From Endomychus coccineus (Eukaryota; Arthropoda; Insecta; Coleoptera; Endomychidae), in contig OY294068.1 in the NCBI GenBank assembly GCA_958510875.1, positions 148,588,388 to 148,652,387 of the forward strand: DNA of 64,000 bases. Reading direction: 5' to 3'. Position numbers and translations under genes: made by a program. Under the pieces are notes generated by a model, which was not told the origin of the DNA, searched no databases, and saw nothing but the letters and a program-made list of their open reading frames with translations. Shown here piece after piece: positions 55,332-64,000 of the stretch (the first letter of the stretch is position 1; each line of letters begins with the position of its first letter).

Positions 55332-56120
55332 TAACTGAATCTACATGCCTACATACTGTTTTCATTTGACATTCAGGATTTCTGCATCTCGTATTCCTCG
55401 TCTATAGATGGTGGTTCTGAAGCTGTTGGTTCTCTCAATTTTTCATCCATTATCCAACCATGATATCGTCGCCATCATATGAAAAGTACCTCAAGTTCGA
55501 AAAAGCAAATTTTACTAGAAAGAAGAAAAACGTTTTGAAACGAAGATATTGGCTTTGTTTTAAGGTTTACTTTCTTATAATGTTGCATTGTGAGCTAACT
55601 AAAACTTTTATAAATAAAAATATATTTGTATCAGGTTTTAGTGAAGTAAATGGACTTAAGCAAATTTTACTAGTTAAAACTTCTCGTCCTATGGACTTGA
55701 GCAATTTTAATTTTTTGAGATGTTTAGTATAAAATTATAACAAGAAGTATAATAAACACAAAACACATGAAAAATGGTTCATAATGTAAGGTTAAATGTC
55801 TGCGACTGCATTTTTTGTTATAAAATTATCCGATCAAAAATAACGGTCAAATTTTCCATTTTTTAGAAATTTTCATGTAATCTCAAAAATGAGTTAAATA
55901 AATTGTTTACTTATTGTTTATAAGCAATTTGCGTAACTTTATTTGTGGTAAACTTTTTTACTGATGACATTCTGAAGAGTCCCATCAAAATCGATTCATT
56001 TCCCAAGGATTTACAGGTTAGGCCTATTTTTATACCCATTTGAATTAATTTTATATTAGCGAATCCCTTTTGCACCGTTTGGGATTGAGTATCAAGAAAT
56101 CCGTTCTCAGCGGGTGTCTA
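55332..56120. other. Unassigned region
   Basis: On the minus strand at about 55470-55384 a short frame reads WIMDEKLREPTASEPPSIDE then EYEMQKS and stop, protein-like and hydrophilic, possibly a terminal exon. I cannot link it to a gene. The 90-codon plus frame at 55460-55732 has no recognisable domain. Confidence 0.3.
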
Positions 56121-57332
56121 CTAGTCCAGGCAATAAGCACGGAAAAAGACCATAATAAAAAAAAATATAGTAAGCTGGAATTTCAAAATTTTTTTTGCAT
56201 TTTGTTCCCAATACCCCATAGATGGGGACTATCAAGACCGTGGGGATCGACCTTCCTACCCCCTCAAAACGGGGTTTCAACCCCTCAGAGGAGCATTCTT
56301 ATAAAAACAGTCCAAAATTAATGAATTAAGAGCCGAAAATGACCACTAGTATGTTTTTTGGGTCGCTGATCACGATTCTGCAGTTAGTTTTCTCGGAAAA
56401 CTCGCTCCAGATGGGAAATTTGGAAATTTTATATATAATATATAACTTATAAGTTTGTTGCAAAAATTACCTCTAGTAGGTTTTTTGGGTCGCTGATCAC
56501 GATTCCGATGTTATTTTTCCCAAAAACTCTCCAGATGGAAAATTCGGGAAATTTGAGATTTTCCTGAGACGGTTATGAATAATAAAGTATAATTTTGTTA
56601 CAAAAATGACCCCTAGTTTTCCGTTTCACGGCCATCATCACGTGGCATAACTAATTGCACTGAGCACTGTCGTGCGTCTTTATCACATGTTTTTGGGTAG
56701 CTGATCACGATTCCGCTGTAAGTTTTCTCGGAAAACTCCCTCCAGATGGGAAATTTGGGATTTTCCATCTGGAGAGAGTTTTTTGGGAAAAATAACAGCG
56801 GAATCGTGATCAGCGACTCAAAATACCTACTAGATGTCATTTTTGCAACAAAATTATAGTTTATCATTCATAAGAGTCTTAGGAAAATCTCATATTTCCC
56901 GAATTTTCCATCTGGAGAGAGTTTTTTGGGAAAAATAACAGCGGATTCTTGATCAACGACCCAAAAAACTTACTAGATGTCATTTTTGCAACACAATTAT
57001 AAATTATATATTATATATATATATATATTTTCCAAATTTCCCATCTGGAGGGAGTTTTCCGAGAAAATTAACTAACGGAATCTTGATCAGCGTCCCAAAA
57101 AACATACTGGGGGTCATTTACGGCTCTTAATTCATTGATTTTCTAAACTTTTGGATTGTTTTTATAAAAATGCTCCTATGAGGGGTTGAAACCCCGTTTT
57201 GGGGAGGTAGAAAGGTCGACCCTCGCGGTCTTGATAGTCATGAATGATTTATGGGTATTAGGAACAAAATGCAAAAAAAATTTTGAAATTCCAGCTTACT
57301 ACATATTTTTTTCTGGTTCGTTGCCTGGACTA
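56121..57332. mobile_element. Fold-back element with internal repeated modules
   Basis: The outer ends CTAGTCCAGGCAA (56121) and TTGCCTGGACTA (57332) are inverted. Long arms contain GGAATTTCAAAATTTTTTTT, CAAAACGGGGTTTCAACCCC and TAAAAACA..CCAAAA. Inside each arm a module of about 130 bp (GGGTCGCTGATCACGATTC to CTCCAGATGGGAAATTT) is repeated, twice or more per arm. No transposase. Confidence 0.75.
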
Positions 57333-58029
57333 TACGTTGAATAAGGAACATATCTGCCATGTTCCAAGTCGGTCTGCTTTATAGTTTCGGAGATTCCGTG
57401 ATGAGGGAGTCAGTGTGTCAGTCAGTCAGTGAGTGAATGGTATTTCTATTTTATATACACGATGATTTACGTAGGCCGTGCATTAGAAGTTTTTCAACTT
57501 GAAATTATTAGAATTAGAAAATAGAATAGATCATGCCTGTCCTACCTAAAATTTACAGTCGCCTAGCTATACAGGATATGCCAAAAGTCGGTACAAACTT
57601 ACCTATTTCAAATGAACACCTAAATTTTTTTCACATGATTCCGATTGGCTTTCTAATTCAAAGTTTAAACAATCTAAGTTATGTTAACAATTAGTTTTTG
57701 ACATTTGTCGATTTTTTAAAAATAATTACCTACGTAGTAGTTAACGAAAAAATATGTATCTCGCTAACCGTTCAAAATTGTAGAGCAGTTAGATGCAAGT
57801 CCAGTCTAACTCCTGATTTCTCATTTTGTACAATATGGGCGCATGCCATTGTCAAATGGCTCAATTTTTTTTAAAATGGTACATACTATTTTTTTGACAC
57901 GATACGGAAGAAAATTGAATTTTGGGGTGAGTTATTCAATAAAAATCAAGAAAGGCAGAGATATTCCTTGCTTTCTCAAGTATGCCACGAGAGGGAAACC
58001 TATAATGTTTGATGAGCATCGTGTAAGGC
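57333..58029. other. Unassigned region
   Basis: Contains GTCAGTCAGTCAGTGAG microsatellite-like text at about 57415 and otherwise nothing recognised. Confidence 0.35.
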
Positions 58030-59060
58030 AGCAGTGAAATTTAGGGAGAGGAGATAGGCATTTGTATCTTTCCTGAAGATTTGGAAGTTATAGGCATAGG
58101 AGAAGACCTCAATCGGTAGAGTTCCACAACTTCGATGAAAAAATTAAGTGTGGTAGGTAGAAGTTCGGCAGGTCTCGAGCTTAACAGTTGAGGGATGATT
58201 AGTTTCATTTCGTCTAGTCCGCCTATCTAGAATATCTCGGTGTAGAACAACACACGAGATTTCTGATGAACACCGACCATGGAAATATCTATAGAAAAGG
58301 GAGAGATCTCCCACCTTTCTGCGATGTTCTATAAAGATCAATGCACTCGTAAGTCTGACATCATCAATCAAACAAATAGCTCTCTTCTGGATAGAATCCA
58401 AAAGTTTCAGGGTATAATTGGGAGTCGAACTCCAAACATGTTAACAGTACTCCAGGACATGTCGAATCTGTGGTTTGTATATAATGAAGAGGTGCTGAGA
58501 TATATGGAGTAGCTCTTGGCAGGGAATAGGAAACCAAGCTTTTGTGAAGCGGTTTTTGCAATGGACCTTACTTGATCGTCCCATGAGAGGGTGATGCTGG
58601 TGGTGATGTCGAGCATTGTTATGGAAGACTTCATAGGAGTAGTTGTACCTGACACCATCATATTAGGGATTGTGGGATCCGCCTTCCTAGAGAAGACGCA
58701 AGCTTGAGTTTTGTTTGCATTAAACTCTACCAGATTATCAGATCCCCATTTCAAAATCTTTGCCGGATCTCCATTAATTGCGTCAACCTGTCTCTGTCCC
58801 GTTCCTCTGGCTTCATTGGATGGTGTAGAGGTTTTAGATGGTAAAGTGGTATGTGTACCATCATCCACAAAGCTGTGGACGGGACAGGTGGTCACTTCCA
58901 TCAGATCTTTCATATGGAACAGAAACAAAGTTGGTGACAAGAGAGATCCCTGTGGAATACCAACATTAATGCACCACCCACCACATGGAGTGACAGAAAA
59001 CTCGATAGTAAGCAACAAAGTTGAGGCGGTAAACCATATAACGGAAGTTTCCCAACCATA
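58030..59060 (-). pseudogene. LINE remnant (RT core and C-terminus)
   Basis: Minus strand. RT core: CINVGIPQGSLLSPTLFLFH then CPVHSFVDDGTHTTLP, where the catalytic FADD box reads FVDD. The thumb region is EFNANKTQACVFSRKADPTI. After a frame change (58401-58144): SIQKRAICLIDDVRLTSALI, HRRKVGDLSLFYRYFHGRCS and STVKLETCRTSTYHT, a C-terminus widespread in insect LINEs. 5' part missing. Confidence 0.75.
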
Positions 59061-59121
59061 GGGATAATAACAGTAAAAAATTAGCAGAAATATGACAGCA
59101 AAAAGAAGACGTTATCTGTTC

Positions 59122-59161
59122 AGCGACGTTTCGACCAAATATTTTCAGGTCTACTTCAGGC
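59122..59161 (-). other. Degenerate hammerhead-like motif
   Basis: The minus strand reads CTGAAGTAGACC, loop, GGTCGAAACGTCGC. The GACC/GGTC stem and GAAAC are in place, but the CTGATGA box is altered to CTGAAGTA. Probably a leftover Penelope-type terminal repeat. Confidence 0.35.
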
Positions 59162-59639
59162 TTCCAAATATAACATAATTGCTAAAATATTGAAATTGCA
59201 TATATGGCAAATAAAAACATAAAAACATAAAGCTGGAAAATACTTGTTGAAATTGATTAAGAATTGTATCATCAAGTCAAACTCTGTAGACCTCTCGCCA
59301 CTATCAGAGTAATGGAACAGGGATAACGAAATTTTTTTATCTTCCTAGACTTATTGTTGGTACCAGATCAGTTATCTTTTGCATTCCACTAAGAATATAT
59401 CCTAGCATACCTTTGTGATAATCCATATCGACTCTACCTGGCAGACGTCCAATTTCTTCATACCGCATACGTTCACAATGTAGATTCTTGTTTTTTTTTC
59501 GACACTTTGCGACACGAGAGGAGAAGATGCTAGCTTGAGCTTTGGTTGCATTAAACTAAATTATCACATCCCCGTATAAAAATCGTTGCCAGATCTCCAT
59601 TAATTGCGCCAACCTGTCTCTGTATATAGGGGCTCTAGA
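59162..59639. other. Unassigned region
   Basis: No gene seen. About 60 bp near 59545-59600 echo the LINE text around 58700-58770 (AAGCTTGAG.TTTG.TTGCATTAAACT), so a small second LINE piece is present. Confidence 0.35.
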
Positions 59640-60505
59640 AACAAAATAAAATTCAAATATTTCTTTTATAAATTCATCTAAAAATAAGGGGAAGGCGGTA
59701 TGGAAGTTAGTGAATGAAACATTAGGTAAATAGTACAACACCAATGTTTCTATTATTAGAAATCTAAAACGTGACAATGAAGATACAAAAGAAACCTTGG
59801 ATTATATAAATAATTTCTTTATAAATCAATGTCAAGATATTGCTCCAAATCAAAACCAGTCTGACATTTACAAAAATGTACATAGTTTATTCTTCTTCCC
59901 TACCGATGAGGAAGAAGTAGAACATGTTATGAAATCTCTAAAAAATACAAATTCAACAGGGGAAGATGAAGTACCTGTTACTTTTGGAAACATATAGCGT
60001 CAGAGTTATCTCCTATCTTATCGTTTATAGCTAATCTCATATTCAGAACGGGAAATTTTCCTGCGGCACTGAAAATTTCTCAAATAACAGCAATTTATAA
60101 AAAAGGCAGCAAATCTGAATAGAAAACTATCGCCCTATATCGATTTTATCTAACTTCAGTGAAATATTTGAAAAGCTTATTGCTACTATAGTCGTGAGTT
60201 TTCTAAATAAACATAGCATCTTTCTTATCTGAATGTCAAAATGGGGGTAGGGAAAATAAATCTACAATTGTTGCCGCTTATCAACTTCTAGACAATGTAA
60301 TAAGATCTTTAAATGAAAAGAATTGTACACTGATTATGTGCTTAGACTTATCAAAAGTATACGATAGTGTAAGACATGACATATTGCTGACAAAAATGGA
60401 TCGTTATGGCATTAGGGACGATTCTCTTAAGCTCATTGAATCCTATGTGACGTGCAGGCAGCACATGGTAGTAGAAAAACATAACAACGGAGTTATACAA
60501 ACTTA
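59640..60505 (+). pseudogene. LINE remnant, RT N-terminal half
   Basis: Plus strand. TLDYINNFFINQCQDIAP, then FFFPTDEEEVEHVMKSLKNT and (after a frame change) SPILSFIANLIFRTGNFP, ITAIYKKGSKSE, ENYRPISILSNFSEIFEKLI. These are the first RT blocks of a CR1/Jockey-type LINE. Further blocks are readable only in fragments (MCLDLSK.YDSV near 60345). It ends at about 60505 where the repeat region begins. Confidence 0.65.
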
Positions 60506-60540
60506 GTAGATACAGTCCACTACCTTTGGGACAGGAAGTG

Positions 60541-60548
60541 TGACGTCA
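60541..60548. promoter_or_regulatory. CRE palindrome inside a larger near-palindrome
   Basis: TGACGTCA within GGAAGTGTGACGTCACTTCC, so flanked on both sides by ETS-like GGAAGT/ACTTCC cores. Another perfect TGACGTCA is at 61275-61282. Both lie in the repeat region before the virus-like genes. Function inferred from the motif only. Confidence 0.35.
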
Positions 60549-60610
60549 CTTCCGGTCTGAGCTCCGATGTTTGCTATTATCAGGTCTCCACTTCCGGTCT
60601 GCGCTGGCGA

Positions 60611-60782
60611 TGTATGTTATCGGGTAGATAACGTTATCGGCTAGATAGCGTTATCAGTGATTGTGAGTCACCCGGATGGGCATCCAGTGTGTGTAATTAG
60701 TGTTATCAGGTAGATAACGTTATCGGCTAGATAGCGTTATCAGTGATTGTGAGTTACTCGGTTTGTGCTGACGATTGGCATT
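60611..60782. repeat. 86-bp direct repeat, two copies
   Basis: TAGATAACGTTATCGGCTAG followed by ATAGCGTTATCAGTGATTGT occurs at 60625 and again at 60711. It contains the palindrome ATAACGTTAT. Confidence 0.8.
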
Positions 60783-61262
60783 CGGTGTTTGTAATTATTG
60801 TTTGAATGTATATACAGGGGGTTTGTAAAGAGTATGTTATGTTGTATATACAGGTTGTTTGTAAGAGAGGTCCTAGACACGTGGTGTCATGGCAGCTATC
60901 ACGTGATCCTTCGGTGTCATGGTGTCTGTCACGTGATCCTTCGGCTATCAACGAGGTGTCATGGCGTCTGTCACGAGGTGTCATGCTATCTGTTGACGAT
61001 TGGCATTCGGTGTTTGTAATTATTGTTTGAATGTATATACAGGATGTTTGTAAAGAGTGTGTTATGTTGTATATACAGGTTGTTTGTAAGAGAGGTCCTA
61101 GACACGTGGTGTCATGGCAGCTATCACGTGATCCTTCGGAGTCATGGCGTCTGTCACGTGATCCTTCGGCTATCGACGAGGTGTCATGGCGTCTGTCACG
61201 AGGTGTCATGCTATCTGCTGACGATTGGCATTCGGTGTTTGTAATTATTGTTTGATTGTATA
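60769..61262. repeat. 225-bp tandem repeat, 2.2 copies
   Basis: Units start at 60769, 60994 and 61219 with TGACGATTGGCATTCGGTGT. Each unit contains a shorter internal repeat built on TCACGTGATCCTTCGG and GGTGTCATGG, with CACGTG palindromes. Open frames here are by-products of the repeat. Confidence 0.9.
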
Positions 61263-61304
61263 TACAGGGGTTTGTGACGTCAGTTTATACTAGCACGTGT
61301 AATT

Positions 61305-61546
61305 GAATACAATGGAGTCATTCATTAGGTAAACAAATAACAATAAGTGATATACTATAGTCTAGACTTGCTAGTAACCGAATTTAATTGTCGTTTCATT
61401 AGTCATTACTTACGTAAGCAGCTGTGAATACAATGGAGTCATTCATTAGGTCAACAAATAACAATAAGTGATATACAAGTCTAGACTTGTTAGTAAGCGA
61501 ATTAGAACTGAGAGTTATGTTGACTACGAATTCAATTCTCGTTTCC
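61305..61546. repeat. 121-bp direct repeat, two copies
   Basis: GAATACAATGGAGTCATTCA at 61305 and 61426, continuing through AACAAATAACAATAAGTGAT and TCTAGACTTG in both. Third kind of short direct repeat in the 1 kb before the virus-like genes. Confidence 0.85.
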
Positions 61547-61625
61547 TCAGTAATCTGTTACAGCTCAAACGAAACACATCGTTCTCACATATCCTGTGTG
61601 TGCTGTCTTCTATTGAACGGAAAAT

Positions 61626-61860
61626 GTAAGTTTAATTCAATTATTTAATTCACTGCCATAAAAACATACTTGTTTCGTCTATTATTCAGAATAAACCTCT
61701 TATTAGCATTGAAACAGTTAAAAAATTATTCAATTCACATTCATAAAATAACAAGTACAAAATTGATTGATTATCTTTTATAAAATGACTGTTGTTCCAA
61801 TTGTGTGTGTGTGTATTATACGAATTTAAAAATCCTCAATTTATATTCATATTGTTTCAG
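61626..61860 (+). other. Probable 5'-UTR intron of the first virus-like gene
   Basis: Donor GAAAAT|GTAAGT at 61626, a pyrimidine-rich end ATTGTTTCAG at 61860, and the next exon begins ATTTATGATGG just 4 bases before the start codon at 61865. Inferred from splice signals only. Confidence 0.5.
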
Positions 61861-61864
61861 ATTT

Positions 61865-62146
61865 ATGATGGATCTAACAAAACTTAATCATTGTGCTCTT
61901 TTGGAGAGAAAACCATTGAGGAGAGTTCCAGAACTCGAAATCAATAAGCATTATACAATACTTCAAGCGAGAGTAGTAAGAACCAAATTTGGTGAATCCG
62001 TATTGCTCGAGTTCGATGAATTCTCTATGTTCCTACCCAATCGACTGACCAATCAGATTATCCCAATTTTGGAACAAATCAACATGAAACCTTGTTTGAT
62101 TTTGAGGGGAAAAGAGGATGTTAATAAAAGCAACCCGGCAACTTGA
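61865..62146 (+). CDS. Small conserved protein, possible OB-fold, first gene of the virus-like block
   Basis: 93 codons, start chosen at the first Met after the probable 5'-UTR intron (two adjacent ATGs). The text LEINKHYTILQARVVRTKFG, then SVLLEFDEFSMFLPNRLT and KPCLILRGKED follows a strand-strand-FLP-R pattern I associate with a multi-copy arthropod protein of the 'fLPkR' type. A five-stranded barrel, and so nucleic-acid binding, is my inference. The stop at 62146 is followed by an open stretch in the same frame, so a read-through or premature stop is possible. It is followed by a coiled-coil gene on the same strand. Confidence 0.5.
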   Translation: MMDLTKLNHCALLERKPLRRVPELEINKHYTILQARVVRTKFGESVLLEFDEFSMFLPNRLTNQIIPILEQINMKPCLILRGKEDVNKSNPAT

Positions 62147-62227
62147 ATTTTTGGAGCTCAAGTAATAAGAAATCTAAGGTATGATGTTTATACTGTGTAC
62201 ATAGTCGATGAAATCATCAGTATTAAT

Positions 62228-62309
62228 ATGTCTCTTGAAGAATACGCACGTAAATTGGAAGAATTAATATGTCTCTTGAAGAATACACACGTAAATTGGA
62301 AGAATTCGG
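62228..62309 (+). repeat. 41-bp tandem duplication covering a start codon
   Basis: ATGTCTCTTGAAGAATAC(G/A)CA...GAAGAATTAAT is present twice in tandem, with one base difference. The first ATG (62228) is out of frame with the second (62269) because 41 is not divisible by 3. Confidence 0.85.
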
Positions 62310-62917
62310 TGCGAAAGTAAAAGCTTTGAGTAGAGATTTAAAATTTTACGAAGATAAAAATATCGCTATAAGACAATTGAATAGTTTAAGTATTGGCGGA
62401 GAGGATGGTTATGTTAGAACCCAATTTCCTAACCTCAATTTTGAATGGAATCCTGTATACAAACGTTCCGAATCGAGTGGAACGTATTTATATATGTCCC
62501 AGGAAAGACCTGAGAAATGAATGTAATCGAACAGAATGGCAACCAATAAATTATCAAATGATTAACGAAAATCAACTAGAGGTAATCACATACATAGTTC
62601 TCGAAACGATGCAGACCACCACCACCACCACCACCACCAATAACACATTCAATTATAAGCTCAAGCTATTATTTCCAAATGGTACAGAGGGGGATATTAT
62701 GAAGTGGCAAACATTCACACCATCACCTACATCTGGCAAAATGATCCGACAATCATCATGTTTACCACATCTCGTACAAAAGACATCATCTGCAATAGAA
62801 GGAGAAATCCCCAAAATTTTCGCAATGTTGTATTTTATTTTATCTTCTTTATCAGTGTTAGTATTGGAAATGTTTGTTAAAAATGTGAAGAAAGCTATTT
62901 TCCATTTAAATAAATAA
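62269..62917 (+). pseudogene. Coiled-coil / threonine-run protein, frame-shifted
   Basis: The frame from 62269 reads MSLEEYTRKLEEFGAKVKAL, then YEDKNIAIRQLNSLSIGGED and FPNLNFEWNPVYKRSESSG, and ends at 62520. An overlapping frame continues NECNRTEWQPINYQMINENQ, a run of eight Thr coded by (ACC)n, KLLFPNGTEGDIMKWQ, and a hydrophobic C-terminal segment (IFAMLYFILSSLSVLVLEMF) followed by basic residues, to 62917. I take this as one gene with a frameshift near 62520, or two overlapping genes. The N-terminus is a likely coiled coil and the C-terminus a likely membrane anchor. No family recognised. Confidence 0.4.
62909..62914 (+). terminator. Poly(A) signal overlapping the stop codon
   Basis: AATAAA formed by the last sense codons (AAT AAA TAA) of the plus-strand gene. 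Confidence 0.45.
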
Positions 62918-62940
62918 TAATTATTATATAAAGGAGGTGT

Positions 62941-62946
62941 TTTATT
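62941..62946 (-). terminator. Poly(A) signal of the convergent minus-strand genes
   Basis: AATAAA on the minus strand about 50 nt after the stop at 62996. It lies 27 bp from the plus-strand signal, so the two transcription units meet tail to tail. Confidence 0.5.
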
Positions 62947-62995
62947 GAAACAAACAAAAGATTGATAATAATAATATTTCAGAATAAAATACATA

Positions 62996-63502
62996 TCATT
63001 TAGGTAGTATTACATTCAGAAACCACTGCTGTAATTTATCCACATGGTGAACTGCACACATGTATTTTCCACCATCATTACGATGATTCAGACAGGTCAA
63101 ATTGTTTGTTCGCTCGAATTTCCCCGTTTCACATTGAGTACCATCGAAACTATGAACATCTACGATGTGTGGGTAAATATCCAATTCTATACACTTCCTT
63201 CTCAAAAATTCAGCTTTTTGCTGTCCTCGGACATAAATATAGTCGACTGCACACAAGAGAATCGATTTAAGAATATTATTCATTTCTTCATAATCCACAT
63301 TCCCAGATACATAATCGAGTCCATGATAAGACTTTTGTAAATACCATACGGATTTTCGCTCCTTTGCATTTAGCGATGAATAAGATGTGTGCGGTTTGAA
63401 TAAGGAATAATGACGTTTGAATCCAATTTGTATACACATTTCTTTTGGATGGAAGGCATCGTCAATGAAGAACCCCTGAATGTCAACTAATGCGATTCTC
63501 AT
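62996..63502 (-). CDS. Conserved arthropod element protein, RNase H/exonuclease-like pattern (unnamed family)
   Basis: 168 codons from the Met of MRIALVDIQGFFIDDAFHPK (63502). The frame is open further upstream, but that part overlaps the neighbouring gene in another frame and looks non-native. Pattern: hydrophobic strand ALVDIQGFF with an Asp, KEMCIQIGFKRHYSLFK, YLQKSYHGLDY, then CAVDYIYVRGQQKAEFLRR, and a Cys/His-rich tail (C....C..H...KYMCAVHHV). The strand-Asp start and the later D-Y-I-Y-V-(K/R)G strand suggest an RNase H-like fold, though the full acidic set is not evident. I know this pattern only as a recurrent arthropod protein without assigned function. It starts 44 bp after the stop of the upstream gene. 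Confidence 0.5.
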   Translation of the reverse strand: MRIALVDIQGFFIDDAFHPKEMCIQIGFKRHYSLFKPHTSYSSLNAKERKSVWYLQKSYHGLDYVSGNVDYEEMNNILKSILLCAVDYIYVRGQQKAEFLRRKCIELDIYPHIVDVHSFDGTQCETGKFERTNNLTCLNHRNDGGKYMCAVHHVDKLQQWFLNVILPK

Positions 63503-63546
63503 GATGATGCGATTCGCTTGAAGTTTCGATTTAGACTGACTGATGT

Positions 63547-63999
63547 TTAATTGAGACTCTTGACAATTCCGGTGAGGGGGTAGCATTCCATCAAGCAATC
63601 GTGAATGATGATGCAATATGCCTTGGTATTGGCTGGAAATCCTTTATCCGCTTCAATCTCCAATCGTATGTCGACTGTTGATGATTTTACCGCCTCCTCT
63701 TGTCTAGAACAATCGATGATGTGAAGCGCGCGTTTTTTGAATTCATCATAAGCCAATATGGGATGTTTTGTTGTGGAATTCGTGTAGCTGGGATAGAAAT
63801 CGGTATAGTTTTGGTGGGCTAGAACGAAATCTTCCTTGGCAAAGTCCAAGTTCATCCGTTCGTTAGGCCAATACTCTCCGTTCAGCGATAAGCGGATACT
63901 TGATATATCCACATGATCGAATATTGTAGGATTAGCTTTCACATTGTTACGTTTATTGGTTTGGAAAAATACGATAACATACCGTGGTTTTTCGACGGA
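63547..63999 (-). CDS. Jelly-roll virion-type protein, partial (runs off the window)
   Basis: Open from the right edge to the stop at 63547. Contains PRYVIVFFQTNKRNN, DISSIRLSLNGEYWPNERMN, LAYDEFKKRALHIIDCSRQE and the tail VDIRLEIEADKGFPANTKAY then HDCLMECYPLTG. Alternating short strands with L-N-(G/S)-x-(Y/W)-(Y/W)P and the C-terminal strand pair fit a jelly-roll domain, as in the C-terminal half of double jelly-roll capsid proteins of Polinton-like and related DNA viruses. Many arthropod genomes hold copies of this protein. The reading is by pattern, without alignment; the N-terminal half is outside the window. No frame break is visible in the part present. Confidence 0.5.
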   Translation of the reverse strand, partial: SVEKPRYVIVFFQTNKRNNVKANPTIFDHVDISSIRLSLNGEYWPNERMNLDFAKEDFVLAHQNYTDFYPSYTNSTTKHPILAYDEFKKRALHIIDCSRQEEAVKSSTVDIRLEIEADKGFPANTKAYCIIIHDCLMECYPLTGIVKSLN

Positions 64000-64000
64000 C

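Noticed and set aside
60754..61255. Open frames over the 225-bp tandem repeat, including a 151-codon minus frame
   Set aside because: The frames repeat with the DNA unit and have no domain; repeat by-product. The array is also not a CRISPR: units are far too long and have no spacers.
62653..62994. Minus-strand 113-codon frame opposite the plus gene's 3' end
   Set aside because: Overlaps the plus-strand frame and contains both poly(A) signals; a short C..C....C pattern is not enough to call a gene.
63503..63616. Upstream extension of the gene at 62996-63502 to an earlier Met
   Set aside because: The extra 38 residues overlap the neighbouring gene in another frame and are His/Gln/Ser-rich shadow sequence; the Met before RIALVDIQGF is the better start.

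Overview
The window is a transposon-saturated piece of an animal nuclear genome, almost certainly an insect. It is AT-rich, has spliced genes with GT-AG introns, and carries long-TIR mariner-like elements, Penelope-like elements, Jockey/CR1-type LINEs, a copia element whose primer-binding site matches the insect copia type, and hAT elements. A beetle or another holometabolous insect is my best guess, but nothing in the sequence proves the order. No bacterial genes, operons or CRISPR arrays are present.

Host genes are few. Two exons of a mitochondrial amidoxime-reducing component (mARC, MOSC family) gene lie on the minus strand: exon 1 at 10106-10371 and exon 2 at 415-594. The intron between them is about 9.5 kb and is filled with transposons. 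A C-terminal MOSC exon of a second mARC copy lies on the plus strand at 38429-38708 and carries a frameshift. An unidentified 171-bp internal exon (18557-18727) and a pipsqueak-type DNA-binding exon cut in two by a mariner element (20818-20932 and 23158-23330) complete the host-like coding.

Layout: 0.8-3.1 kb, mariner A; 3.1-5.1 kb, debris of LINE and LTR retroelements; 5.2-9.6 kb, a nearly full-length but broken LINE on the minus strand; 11.3-16.5 kb, Penelope-like elements, two of them head to head around a FLYWCH/MULE-like fragment; 18-20.4 kb, two fold-back elements; 20.9-23.2 kb, mariner C inside the pipsqueak exon; 25-31 kb, a deep nest (Jockey-type LINE containing a second LINE containing mariner B, with an LTR element in its 3' part); 31.6-34.6 kb, a fold-back element containing a smaller fold-back; 36.7-38.0 kb, a dead hAT with a perfect 8-bp target duplication; 40.0-44.5 kb, a tandemly duplicated mariner (D and E); 44.6-46.3 kb, a scrambled cluster of Rap1-type Myb gene fragments; 46.8-48.5 kb, a solo LTR; 48.7-55.3 kb, mariner F containing a young copia element that contains a hAT MITE; 56.1-57.3 kb, another fold-back; 58.0-60.5 kb, LINE remnants.

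The right edge (about 60.5-64 kb) differs from the rest. Short tandem repeats with two perfect CRE palindromes lead into a compact set of genes: two on the plus strand facing two on the minus strand, the convergent pair having nearly abutting poly(A) signals. The outermost gene runs off the window and has the pattern of a jelly-roll virion-type protein that recurs in arthropod genomes. I read this as the left part of an endogenous DNA-virus-like or Polinton/adinto-like element. It is the most interesting part of the window, and its identity remains an inference.
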